From contig NC_060962.1 of the NCBI RefSeq assembly GCF_910589235.1, forward strand, positions 1,955,732 through 2,019,731: DNA of 64,000 nucleotides. The letters are read 5' to 3'. The translations under genes were made by a program, and so were the position numbers. This DNA is from Vespa crabro (lineage: Eukaryota; Arthropoda; Insecta; Hymenoptera; Vespidae). Shown here piece after piece: positions 52,412 through 64,000 of the stretch. Under the pieces are notes generated by a model. The model saw nothing but the letters and a program-made list of their open reading frames with translations. It had not been told where the DNA came from and ran no database searches. Numbering within the stretch: the stretch's first letter is position 1; each line of letters opens with the position of its first letter.

Positions 52412-52586
52412 CTAGACGGCTTTAATGTTTGTGGAAAGAGTAAATCGTGCGGTGCATCGTCGTCTTCGCCGTCTTCGTCGTCATCGTCTTCGTCGCTTTC
52501 GAATGCTATGAGTTTCTTCGGCTACGAAAGCGACGAAGCGAAAACAAATTTGTCAAGATGCCTCCGTTTTACTACCTTCAAGAAAG
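52412..52586 (+). other. Candidate Ser-rich coding exon
   Basis: After an AG that could be an acceptor (CAATTGCTAG) the frame reads DGFNVCGKSKSCGA. It continues through a poly-Ser stretch of mixed TCG/TCA/TCT/TCC codons with one Pro and then NAMSFFGYESDEAKTNLSRCL, ending near a weak AAA|GTAATT donor. An internal ATG (MSFFGYESDEA) could also start it. The segment is GC-richer than its surroundings. I do not recognise the protein and find no partner exon. A (TCGTCT)-type simple repeat could mimic all of this. Confidence 0.2.
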
Positions 52587-53664
52587 TAATTAATGAGAAT
52601 TATTTTCTTTTTCAAGTTATTTAAGGATAGTGTTCCATCATTCCATTATAAACCAAAATGTTAAACGTTTTCCTCGAATATGAATGTAAATTCATATGGA
52701 GCAATTCTATAAACTTAGTTTTTTTTTTTATTATTATTATTATTGGATAATCTTGAACCAAATTATGAATATACATAAATCATGGGTATGATTAATAATA
52801 CTTATCAAAATCATTTTCAATCCCAAGAAGAAGATATTCATATGTTCGGTTTCCCATGGATCATCCTGTATAAGTAGATTTATTCCCTGCAAGAAAACTT
52901 GTTTTTACGGCAATTTGAATTAATTTAAACAAAATACCTGAGAAAATAACAACTATCGAGATATATTATAATGATCGTAACTCTTAAAGTTTTATTGAAA
53001 ACGTTAAATTTGGCGAATTACCGGTTATATCTACTATTTATATATTATTTACGGAGATGATGCTAATAAGAGTGTTCATATTATTAACTTCTACGAGTGT
53101 CTGTTAGAAACAGACTGTTAGAAGTTTGTAGGAGTTACGGGTAAAAAATATAATGATCTAAATAATTTTTTTCTGAATTCGTATAACGGAATGTGTATTA
53201 TTGACAGACACAAATACATATATAACTATGTACTTGCAATATATCTAATGCGATTACATCATTTTTATACGATAATCTCACGAAGATAAAAGAATGATAC
53301 ATGATTTTTTAATCCGCACAAAGAACCCTGAGAACGATGCAAGAAAGTCATGAAAAATAACGTGATCATAAAATTCGTTTGATCGAACTTTCCTGTAGAA
53401 ACTTTTATTCGGCACCATTCGAAACTTGGACACTCTAAAAAGCATCGAAGTCTCTAACATGACGTTAACTATCGCTAATCGAAACTCAAAACACCCAGAA
53501 ACGAGGCATTGTTCTATAGCCACAACTTTCACGATGCTTGCTAAAGAGGAACGTGAAAGTTTTTTTCAAAATCTAAAAAGTTTTTGTTACTATTTAAAGG
53601 TACATCGTTAACCGAGATGATTTCCGTTCTACAATCATTTTTTGATCTGACCAATGTTATTACC

Positions 53665-53705
<41 letters not shown>

Positions 53706-54184
53706 AATTGAAATTATGAGAAATTTCCCTGCAATTGTGTATCTACGTACATATATTATTGATAGAAGTAAAATATAGATATAATTTATCATTTCACCCT
53801 TGCTATATTATTATAATCATTTATCTCGCCTTGACATTCTTTATATCTATTTATTTTTTAGTATATCATATAAGTAGTAGATATGCAAAAAAAAAGTATT
53901 GCACCTTTTCAGTTTAGAGTTTCGAACTTTTTTAATCGTAGTTATCGCAAGATATGTATATATGAAAGTATCTAGATAGAAAAGGAGTTATTAACGAAAA
54001 AAGAAGTTATTAACAAAACAAAACGTACATTGTCGCGCTAAAGATTCCTTCGTTGCCGATAATTTCATAAGACGTTAAGGACGGTTTGCTCGTCGGCAAA
54101 ACGTTGCACGGTTACCCATCTTACGAGACAAGAGTGGAAGAAGCAGCTGAGAAGAACGAAGAATAAGAAAAGTAAGAAAATAAA

Positions 54185-54185
<1 letters not shown>
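52587..54185. other. AT-rich spacer, no gene seen
   Basis: Small ORFs at 53278-53532 (minus) and 53426-53611 (plus) overlap on opposite strands and look like chance. It contains the CT tract at 53669-53703. Confidence 0.45.
53669..53703. repeat. (CT)n microsatellite
   Basis: About 17 perfect CT units. Confidence 0.95.
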
Positions 54186-54215
<30 letters not shown>

Positions 54216-54259
54216 AAGAAGAAGAAGAAGAAGAAGAAGAAGAAGAAGAAGAAGAAGAG
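54186..54259. repeat. (GAA)n trinucleotide array, about 24 units
   Basis: A perfect AAG/GAA tract of about 74 bp. Poly-Phe and poly-Leu ORFs on the complement are repeat translations. Confidence 0.97.
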
Positions 54260-54630
54260 AGATGATGAAGGGCACACATCCTTCGAGGACCTCGCTCTTT
54301 GCGCTCGTTTCCTTGCTCGCACTGCTTCAGGAAGTGCCTCGTCGCTCTTAATCCTTGAAAAAAAAGAGAAGAGAAAAAAAAGAAAGAAAGAAAAAAATAA
54401 ATAAATCCGACGAGGAGGACGCATTAAAAGGAGCAAAAGCAAATTATAATCAGTCTTTGACAATCTCGTGGAATTCTCAATGCATAAATCGAGCTCCATA
54501 CCGAGCTCGATTATATGAACACATATATACACGTAAAATCTTGTATTTTATGCAAATTTATTAATGGGATCGTCTATATCAATTTGAAAGAATTCGATCT
54601 AATTTCTATCGAAAATTTTGAGAAATTTAT

Positions 54631-54635
<5 letters not shown>

Positions 54636-54670
<35 letters not shown>
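54636..54670. repeat. (TA)n microsatellite
   Basis: About 17 TA units preceded by ACACACA. Confidence 0.9.
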
Positions 54671-54673
<3 letters not shown>

Positions 54674-55871
54674 CTTAAAACTACGTATTTTTATCTAAAA
54701 TCTGAACGTATCAACGATTAGATCCTTTCAATTGATCTAAATGTTTTACATTTTTTTCTGCGGTTAAACTAAATTATCGTTACCATTTAAAGTTAATTTT
54801 TATTAGCAATCGTTAGCACGTTAACGCGAAGTTACCAGGTAGAAACGAAGAAATAAAGAGAGCATACGTGCTCTTGAAACCTTTTACGATCTCACGAATC
54901 AACTTCTGGTCCTGGTATAAGAGCCATGTACCGTCATACACGTCGTTCAGCGTAACTTTTTATCGTCGTTCATGAGGAACAAGATTCGTTCGAGAAAGAG
55001 GAGAAATATAATAAGAAACAAACAGAAACGTTACAAATTAAGTTGAACTCCCGCTTCGAGTCACGTCCTCACCAATCGTATCGCGTATTTTTGACAACTC
55101 GTCGGGTCTCAAGAGACGATGAGGAAACAACGTTTTTACGACCCTGAAACCCAGTGCTCTCTATTTAGACCGGACTACGGTTTCATCTTGTTAAGGAATG
55201 CAGTTCAAGTTGATGTCATAAGTGTCCCGTTTGATATTAACAAACGCCATTTTCGTAAATGCTTTTTACGTTTCTTCTTTGGAACTATCAACTTCACTGA
55301 ATATCTCCAAGACGATTCTTAAGTTTTATCAAACGATTATGAATTGAATTCAACAATAAATAAATAATAACAATCATAGATAGATAAATCTACTGTAATT
55401 TGATTTGTTGTTGTTATTAATTCAATAATATAAAATAAAATGACACAAAAATTCACATTTCATATTGAACAACTTAATGCTACAAATATAATTCTTTTAA
55501 ATTGTCTAACTATTTGGCCTATCTTAAATATTTTATTTTCAACAACTTTTTTGAAAAAAAAAATAAAAAAAAAGAAAGAAAGAAAAAATCATACCTTCTG
55601 ATTATTTAGACAAAATCATGTAAGAGCCTCGCCCAAGAAACACGTAACAGCAAGCATAATTTGTCCGCTGGCGTCGTCATTCTATTCGAGACACGCTTAG
55701 AATCCAAAGGCAAAGATTTTTCGTGGTGAACGACAAAGCACTGTTAGCACCGAGTTCTGTTAGTTGTCGTTCTTTGAGGCGTCACCTTTACGCGACGAGA
55801 TGTCAGCGACCTTGTTAGTGGAACGTGTAGATTGCAGTTTAGAAAACATCGTACTTATTATTCATATATGT

Positions 55872-55921
<50 letters not shown>

Positions 55922-56861
55922 AATGTGGCTGAATAAATATATACGATTATAAATACGTTTGTGTTAATTAACATAGCAATTTAATTTATAAAGTAAAACT
56001 CACGTTTGGTGTTAATTTCTTGGAAACATCAACAGGATATTTTGAATACAGACCAAGTAGTAGATATGAGGAGAATGTTGCTCTGTTACATCGAACGCTT
56101 TACAAGCACGTTAACGAACCAGTTCGTGCTAACAGAATCGTTATAATAGACCAATTTGTCGTAATACGGAAAGGCGATAACGGATAGTCTAGTATGTGGA
56201 TAGAAGCACGTACCGGCTTAAAGAAATCATCGACTTATCAACAATTTATCGCTACAATATCTATGAATTTCTTCTAAGCCGTCGTTATTTAATTGGACGT
56301 TATTATGTTCATATCACGATGTTTACTTCACAAATGCAAATATTCGAAAAACATTAAAGATCTGTCGCTTGATTTAATGAGTTTGATTCATTTATTCTTA
56401 TGAATAAAAAAGAAAAGGAAACAAAAAAGAAACTAACGTTTGATGATCGTAAGGATGATTCGAGAAGAGAAAGATAGATACGAGCGAGTATAAAGCGTAA
56501 GGGTGGAATCCTTGGGTTTATCTGATCGAAGGATCGCTGCGGAACGGTCCATAAATTGAAAATTACGATGGCGCGTTATCGATAAATGCAACGGGAAAAA
56601 AATCCATTAGCCTACGGCGGTACGATCATTAAGAAACTATAACGTCGCAGAAATCGATCTCACCAATGTATTCGTGAGATGTAAGAAGCTGCGAAGAGAT
56701 CGAAGGGATGAGAGATCTTATCCTTGACGATAATGAAGGACGTTATCGACGTGGTCGTTATCTTCGCGAAAACCATGGAAATTTCTAAGAAGGTGATGTT
56801 GGAGCATTTATTAGGGAGTAGCTCCAAGTACTTCGACTTTTTGATCGAAACGTCAAAGGGA
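54671..56861. other. Gene-poor spacer
   Basis: A 67-codon ORF (55119-55322) and GC-richer patches at 55080-55300 and 56450-56840 show no recognised domain. A TA tract lies at 55872-55919. No gene is supported. Confidence 0.4.
55872..55919. repeat. (TA)n microsatellite
   Basis: About 23 perfect TA units. Confidence 0.95.
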
Positions 56862-56895
56862 AGCGAAAAAGAGAAAGAGACGGAGGGAGAAAGGA

Positions 56896-56950
<55 letters not shown>
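56862..56950. repeat. (GA)n microsatellite, interrupted
   Basis: GA units with AAAG and GGAG interruptions. Confidence 0.9.
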
Positions 56951-58948
56951 ACAACTTTCTTGTTTTCGTTTTTTTAAACAGACCGTCCATTTCTTCTATT
57001 TTGACGATGATGGCGCTTATAATTTATCAACTAATTGAAATGTTGGAAATCTCTGATCGACTATCACTTTCCTGGCCTGAGGCCAGTTGTTCATTCTTCG
57101 CAATCTCAACCTTTGTGATCTTCCACCCTACTTACTGAACGATTTTTGATCAGCGCTACGATACAAAACGAGATTAATCTTGAACTCTGTACGATCAGAA
57201 TGCCTTTGAATTATAACAAATTTTCTTCATATGTATGTTTTCATGATATCTTTTGTAACGGTTTGACGAATTCCAGAGTTCATTTTCTAATACCAAGATC
57301 GAAGAAAATAATAATTTTGATATAAACCAAACGTTATTTTATAAAGTACTACAGTATAATTAACTTATCTCGATTAACATATTGGTTAATAATTGATACT
57401 TAATACCAAAGACGATGGTATATTTTTCACGATATAATATAATTTCGTAATTCTCAGGAACGATAAGGCAGGGCGATTAAAGTCCGCCATTAAAGTCAAA
57501 AAAGTTTTGACCTTGCGTTTTGTTCGCTGTAATTCAGTATAAAAAATCTCGTAGATCGATCTCTTAGAAAGGTAACACGAGCCACCGATCGTTGAGGAAG
57601 AAAAGAGCACTTTCGGAAAATGATTTTTGCGTCTGGTTCTCACGATAGGCCGGAATGGCTCAGGCCGTCAGATCGTACGATCTAAAGAGACGTTATCCTA
57701 CGTCACACAGTTATTCGCTACGAAAAAGGATGACCATAAGTGGACTGATGCGGGCGCTCTCGGGGAAGGCAGATATACTCATCCGTGCTCGCAGCGGTAA
57801 CTCGCCGTAAGATCGTCGTTTGCTTCTAACTAGATAGACACGCAATATCGATTTGCGTTCCGCCGATCAAAATCATCGACAAGAATCAGGTAGGTACGTA
57901 TGCGATCTCTCGGACTACGCTCAATCGCGGAATCCATACCTGTGCGATGTAAAACGCTGATTCATTTGCGAGTCTATCCATCATACGTATGTATGCGAGA
58001 TCGAGGAAGATCGAAGTAGAATGAACAAACGAACAAAGGAACAAACGAAAGAATACATTGGCGTTGGCTTTACGTAAAACATAATCCTCTTTATTATTTC
58101 CATTATGCGAATTAATATAAGAAAACATAAATGTTCTTATAAAGAGGATTTATGAACACTTTAATAATACGACCTTACTTAACGTTAAATAATTGTATCA
58201 ATCGTCAATTTTTTCAATTTAAATTCAATTTAAATTAATATCTATGTATAAATAGTTTATTCTTCTTTCTGTTTTGTTATTTTTTCTTGTTGTATATACT
58301 CGCTATAAGAAAAATTCGATAATATATGATAATATATACGATCCTATATAATAAAGATTTTATATATTATTTGTGAATTATTGGATGAATTATTTGAATT
58401 TCATGAATTTTTAAAAATAAACTATATTTATGAATCTGCATCTACTATTATCATCGAGATCTCTTAAAGATCATTAATTTGTCAAAACGTTAAGATAATA
58501 CGAATCGTCTTCTAAAATAGATGTCCATGATGAGAATAGACACGTTATCGAGTCGTCTTGTACATCTTAATTCACGTTACCGCGAAAAGCGTCTCGATAA
58601 CGAGATTGAGCGATTGAGAGAGTGAGAAACGGGTGGAGTAGAATAGTGAATGGTTGCTCGCGAGAGTGATTAATGGGATGATCTTAAAAATTGATCCTTA
58701 ATGAGTCTGGTAGCATTCAGGCTGTCGCGCTCGGTTAATCGAAACACGGCAATTAGAGCGCTGTTCCAATTACCAGAGCTATTTAAACAGTTTTTAAGAG
58801 AGAAGAAGAGAGAAAAGGAAATAAATTTTATTACAGAGTAGAGTGTAAAGATCTGTCATTTATGAAAAATAATATGGCAATGACAGTGATTAGATGTAAT
58901 TATGAGGATTAATAAAGAATAAAAACGGAACTATTCGAAAATAAGGAA
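56951..58948. other. Spacer with a possible noncoding first exon
   Basis: A GC-richer stretch at about 57560-57889 ends in a consensus donor, CAG|GTAGGT, at 57889/57890. This is the pattern of an insect 5'-UTR exon. A second GC-richer stretch lies at 58530-58790. No protein-coding ORF can be supported. Confidence 0.35.
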
Positions 58949-59039
58949 GAGGGAGAGAGAGAAAAAGAGGAAGAGAAAGAGGAAGAGAAAGAGAGAGAGA
59001 AAGAAGGAGAGAGAGAGAGAGAGAGAGAGAGAAAGAAGG
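58949..59039. repeat. (GA)n microsatellite, interrupted
   Basis: GA units with AAAG and GGAA interruptions. Confidence 0.9.
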
Positions 59040-59131
59040 ATTGATTTAAGAGAATTTCAAGATCGATCAAGAAAGAAGAATCTCGTAGAAAGGTCGTGAT
59101 CTTTCGAAACGATTTAAAAGATCCTGTCTCG

Positions 59132-59397
59132 ATGGCGACGATCGCGATCTTCGTCGTCGGCCGTTCTCTAGTTTGCTATTCCATGAACGTTCAGAGACGT
59201 GAACGTTATTCGAGCACCGGCAGAAACGGGCCTGGGAACGTTCAAGAATTTGTCGGTCTAACTAACCAATCGACACCTCTCTATGTGCCGTTGTATCGTA
59301 AAGTCTGCAAACGATATAATAATAACCAGATTTTATCTTCGGACGATTCTTGGGTACCTTCGATTTGTATTCCTCTTCTTGAGAAAAAAAGAAATAA

Positions 59398-59446
<49 letters not shown>

Positions 59447-59473
59447 GAGAAGGAGAAGCAACGAGAAATATAA
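59132..59473 (+). other. Unsupported 113-codon ORF
   Basis: ATG at 59132. The N-terminus MATIAIFVVGRSLVCYS is hydrophobic enough to resemble a signal peptide, and about 70 residues of ordinary composition follow. The C-terminal third is Lys/Arg/Glu from the (GA)n tract at 59387-59460, which argues against a real protein unless an exon ends before the repeat. No domain was recognised. Confidence 0.15.
59387..59460. repeat. (GA)n microsatellite
   Basis: A-rich run grading into GA units. Confidence 0.9.
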
Positions 59474-62400
59474 AGAATCTTTTAACGGATATTTTGACGA
59501 GTTCATTTTCGAGAGTAGAGGTTAAATAGAAAAAGATAATATCGAATGTTAAAAGTTCATGTTAACTTACATGCATTTGCCGGTAAAACCGATTAGAAAG
59601 TTTATTAACTCGAGCATTTCGATTGCATGGCTTTTGATGTAATTTAATCTTTAGCGTTAGCACTTTAGATAGTACGTGGAATGTCTGCTTTTACCCGGCC
59701 TCCTTTCCACTCTCTAACTTTGTCTCTAAACGTGAAATTATCTCTACAATAAACGTGTTATCGCGTAGCTTAATCTTCTAACCCACAAAGAGTGTCCGTT
59801 AGTCGATTAAAAAAAAAGAAAAGAAAAAAGAAAAGAAAAAAAAGAAAAGAAAAAGAAATCAAATTAAATTTTTTCTTTTAATTATGAATCACATGTATTG
59901 TTAAGTAATCAAAGATGTGAAAAACATTTCCGATAAAAAGAAATTCAAAGCATTTTGTCTTTTCTTTGTCTTCTCTTTCTCTCTCTCTCTTTCTACCTAT
60001 CCCGATCTTCACCGATTTTCCTTCGTCGCCGGTTTCCCGTTTACGATTCTAACGAAAAGGCTCATTTCCATTTGCGGAATCGATCGTCCGTGAGTTGCCT
60101 TGAAATGAACAGCCGGGTGGTGAACGATTTTCACACGCATCTGGCTTAACAACGCGTTCGACCGGTTTAGGATTTCACTTCCTAGTGATTTCGAATACAA
60201 ATAGCAGCACCCCCGAGACAAACGGTCCTGTCGTGTCACGGAAAGCACGACCGTTGTAAACGCGAATAATATGAACTACGGATTTCAGATATCTCACATT
60301 TCGATTTACTAACGAGAATTCAATTTTCAATAGACGTATCTCTTTTATTATCATCCCACGTTCCGTTTCCTGGAGGTGCACATTGTTCATACCGATAATA
60401 TATTAAACTTCGGCTTTTATACGTACAGTCTTGTTCGTCGAATTTTCCGTACAAGCGCAAAATTGGGCTATCGCAAAAGATTATTATTGACATTATCAAA
60501 TCTCGATAGTCGGATAAAATAATCGCATATGTGCCATTTCATTATCAACACTTTATTTTCTATCTTACTTCGATTGAAAATTTCTAAATAAATATTTAAT
60601 CGTTTTATAACATTTCTTTTTTTTTTTTTTTTTACTATTAAGAGTTTGTTCAATTAGCATTTCTAAGGTATGATTTTTATCAATTCCTTCGTTCATCCTT
60701 TTAAAAAAGAAACTTGTCTTCGATCGTTATATCTCTTTAACGGATGAACCAGACTGTACAAGACCTCTATGAACTTCAAATGTATGATAGACATATTCTA
60801 TATTTTATCTTTTTATAGTCTACCTTTTGAAACTTATATCGCTTGAGAATATTGATTATCGAAGTACTAAATTATAATTTACAAACGAAGAGAGAATACA
60901 CTTAGACTAACGATTGGAACTCAAATTTATGATATTCGCCTTAATATCCTTTCTTTTGAAATGTAATCGGAAGAAAAAGAAAGAGAAAGATATAAGGATT
61001 ACGAATCCGACATAATATTTGACGAACACTTACGTATAAGTATCGATAAAGTATATATCTAATTTATTATAAAAAAAGTTTCTTATCTATGAAAATACAT
61101 AAAAGTATTTTCTTGACGATATTACCATGTAAAATTCATGCTCGTCATGCTTACATATTTTGTTTTCTCTTTTTTCTCTTTCTTATTTTCTTTCTTTATC
61201 TCAAGAAGGAGTGTCTCCTTAATTCGACGTCATTGCCTCGAAAAGAAACGTACATTATACGCAAGAAGAAAATATTTCACGGTTCAAGAAATCGATAGGT
61301 AGTAGTAGTAACATCTGGAAAACGAGCAGCGAAATCTCACGAGAATCCAGAACGAAGTTATCCATACTCTTGGATGATCATTGAAAAGAAAAAATGCGAA
61401 GAGAATGAAATACGAAATACGTGCTAACCACAAACCGGTCGTCGTGTTGGCGCTCTGACCTTTCCGTAATTTCTTTGGACTAAAAAAATATGAAGAACGC
61501 GTACGTACGAAATTATTATAAATCGATTAACCCATTTGTCGAACGTTAACGCGAATAATTTAATTTAATAGAAAATCATCAAATTCCAGTTGGATTATAT
61601 TTATACTCTCTGGTGTAATCGAGATTCCAAGAATCCAATGACGTTCGGTAAGAATAAAAATACGTGCGAAGTGTATATAAAACCGATGCTTCTTTCGATG
61701 CTTGATGTGATCTGATTCACGAATTTCTGGTGAAAGTTTGCCCGCATTTTTGACAAGTCAGTAGCTCACGTAGTCTTGTAAAAGTGCGAGCGAAAGAAAA
61801 AAAGTAGATAAGTTTTTAAAAAGTGGGTAATGATTTAACCGAAAGAATAAGAAATCTGTGTTATACTTCGTCAATTAAAATCACTTAAAAGAGAACTCAC
61901 TTTAAAAGAGAATGATCATACAACTTTTCCTGATTATATTAAAACCAATAGAAGAGTAAAATCGCATATTGTTCGAGTAATCTAAGAAAATGGTATAACG
62001 GTGTTCCGGTAGTTTACTAAATAAAAATTCATTGTATACTTGTGTATTTTGCTTCCTGTTAGAAATGTAAAATTATGATTTTAACTTATGCCAAGATTCT
62101 ATATCATTTTCTCTTTTATTGTATGTTCGTTTGATGGTTAATGAATTTCATAAATCGTCCATCATAACGTTCATAGACTTTTCTTCTTCTCTTTTTCACA
62201 CGTATATATTTTATTAACGATCTTTGAAACTCTACTTTCTTTGACGCTTCATTAATTCATACATTCTTTACGCCTATGTCTTTATGGTTTCTATGTGATA
62301 TACAATTAAAACGAGCTATACCAATTACTTGATCCGATTACTTGATACTATTTGAAAGAAGAAACAAAAAAGGAAAGAAATAAAAAAAAAGAAAAAACAT

Positions 62401-62959
62401 GAAATTAATTTATATTAAAGATTACTCTAAAAGAAAAAAAAAAAGAAAAAAGAAACAGGACAACGTAATATACGAATATATTTTAAAGACCTAAGTCATT
62501 ACCGAATCAAATCGCAATTCGATTTCTCACGTCGAAATTAAATCTCGTCTGGTCAACGACCTACGATCGCCTAACTAACAAAACCAATCTCTATTGTTTC
62601 ACGCTAACATTATCGCTTTCCATGTAATCAAAGTTAATCGGTTCGTTAAATCTATTACTTTTTTCAGTACCTAATCTGATTCTAAAAACACGTGTATAAA
62701 ACAAGATAGGATCGAATATAAAATAAATTACTGATTCCTTAGATAATTTATCCAAATCAATACAAAAGATTGTACAGAATAAGTATTAATGAAATTTGTT
62801 GAATGTATCGAAGACGTAGTCATCGTTCGTACGTTGATCTCGAGATTTGCAGAACTCGGGAAACGTGATTAATCTGAACAATAGCAGCTCGTCGTTTCGT
62901 TAGACAAGCGATTCCAATTACATAATCGACACATTCTTTCGATATCCGCCCACCTAGTG
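59474..62959. other. Gene-poor spacer
   Basis: Contains an A-rich (AAAAG)n run at 59808-59858, a GC-richer patch at 59990-60270 with overlapping chance ORFs, and a TATA-containing promoter-like site at 61674. No coding exon can be supported. Confidence 0.4.
61674..61740 (+). promoter_or_regulatory. Possible TATA-box core promoter
   Basis: TATATAAAA (61674-61682) is followed at the right distance (about 30 bp) by TGATCTGATTCAC, which has weak initiator character. A GC-richer, leader-like stretch then runs to about 61800. No coding exon follows within the window that I can identify. Confidence 0.25.
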
Positions 62960-62960
62960 T

Positions 62961-62991
<31 letters not shown>

Positions 62992-63044
62992 CTGTATATT
63001 TCTCTGTCTCTCTTTGTAGTATCTGTCTGTATCTTTTTTCTCTG

Positions 63045-63111
<67 letters not shown>

Positions 63112-63123
63112 GTCTCTCTCTTT
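62960..63123. repeat. (CT)n microsatellite, long and interrupted
   Basis: About 160 bp of CT units with CTTT, GTAT and GTCT interruptions. The purest part is about 63051-63105. Confidence 0.95.
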
Positions 63124-64000
63124 TTATTTTTGCCTCCCTCTTTCAGATTAAACCTTACACGTTTTCGTTTCCATTGTCAACCGATTTTATTCCACGTGCG
63201 AATCTCTTTGAGAAATAGCCTGCAAAAAATTTCAGTTAGCTTCCGATTGTCCTCGAAAATAAAATTTATCGAGGGAAGAGAGAACATCACAAACTTTTGT
63301 CCTTTCTCGTATCGTTACGAAGTTAGGTAATATTGTTTTGCTCCTCAGAAAAAAAGTATACTAAGATCCGGAAAGAGTTTTTAGAAAGGAGCAAGTGAAC
63401 AAAAGGTTGGATCAATTTTTATAACGGATCATCTTCGTCTCAATAATAATGTTCGATTAATGTCACGTGGAGTTCATTATCGATAATAAAAGAATCCTAT
63501 CAATTTATTCTTTGTAAGACGTTTGTGTAGTATTAATTATAAATTAATGAAACAAGTGATGTAACTCTTTCAAAAAATTTAAGTAACAAATTTATTGATC
63601 AAGTGTCCCTAATAATAGAAAATACAAAGTTGAATGATTTTCATTCAATACTAATTTACGTAATTGCAAATTTTGCTATTAAATTTACAATTCTAGTAAA
63701 TTTGCAAAATCATTAAAAGATATTTACGAAAATAATTAGAAAATAGACTGTAAATTTGTTGATTTTATATTTAGATACATATACCAGATATCTCATTTTA
63801 AAAATATCTGACAAAATATCTCCGATCTTATCGATTTTATAAATAAATATTTCAATTAAATATCACTATGTTTTAAAGGGAGAAATGTAACATTATAAAT
63901 GAGCGCTATTGTCACGATACGAATGTTATAATAATTTTTTTTTATGGAAATCGATATTTTAAGCCTGACAAAAGTTATAGAGAATATCAATACGAATTCA
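63124..64000. other. AT-rich spacer to the window end, no gene seen
   Basis: A 66-codon ORF at 63130-63330 has no features I can name. The remainder is strongly AT-rich with no signals. Confidence 0.45.

Noticed and set aside
54065..54532. 155-codon minus-strand ORF rich in Phe
   Set aside because: Its core is the complement of the (GAA)n array; the flanks have no domain.

Overview
This is an AT-rich window of eukaryotic, almost certainly insect, nuclear DNA. Two multi-exon protein genes with GT-AG introns, AATAAA poly(A) signals and metazoan-type products can be assembled exon by exon. The base composition, the short introns in one gene and the very heavy load of (CT)n/(GA)n and (TA)n microsatellites would suit Hymenoptera. 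That placement is an inference; nothing in the sequence fixes the species.

Layout. From 1 to about 15.5 kb I find no supportable gene, only AT-rich spacer with long dinucleotide tracts. At 15.5-16.5 kb there is a possible compact divergent pair of very small genes: a 75-codon ORF on the minus strand and a 43-codon membrane-segment exon on the plus strand, each with a nearby poly(A) signal. From about 19.16 to 29.46 kb lies a five-exon gene for a membrane-anchored bZIP transcription factor of the CREB3/CREB3L3/CREB3L4 group (605 residues). It has an acidic N-terminus, a DSGxxS phosphodegron-like motif, the bZIP, one membrane segment and an RxxL site of the site-1-protease type. From 33.0 to 35.06 kb lies a seven-exon gene for the small catalytic subunit of DNA primase (414 residues), with six introns of under 100 bp. 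Both genes are on the plus strand.

From 35.06 kb to the end (29 kb) no gene can be supported. The stretch holds microsatellites, a 34-bp minisatellite, a 75-bp direct duplication around a TA tract, a few promoter-like or first-exon-like segments and a handful of short ORFs of doubtful status. It could be intergenic, or the 5' region or long introns of a gene whose coding exons lie outside the window.

The two firm genes are not functionally linked by pathway: one is an ER-anchored transcription factor for secretory, stress or lipid programmes, the other starts DNA synthesis with DNA polymerase alpha. Each has a fitting cis-motif upstream. A TGCCACGT element lies in the CREB3-like promoter region, where it could act in autoregulation, and a consensus E2F site lies in the primase promoter. 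I saw no CRISPR array, operon, tRNA, rRNA or intact transposon, and no clearly new biological system. The most interesting items are the divergent microgene candidates, the possible autoregulatory element and the unexplained candidate exons in the gene-poor right half.
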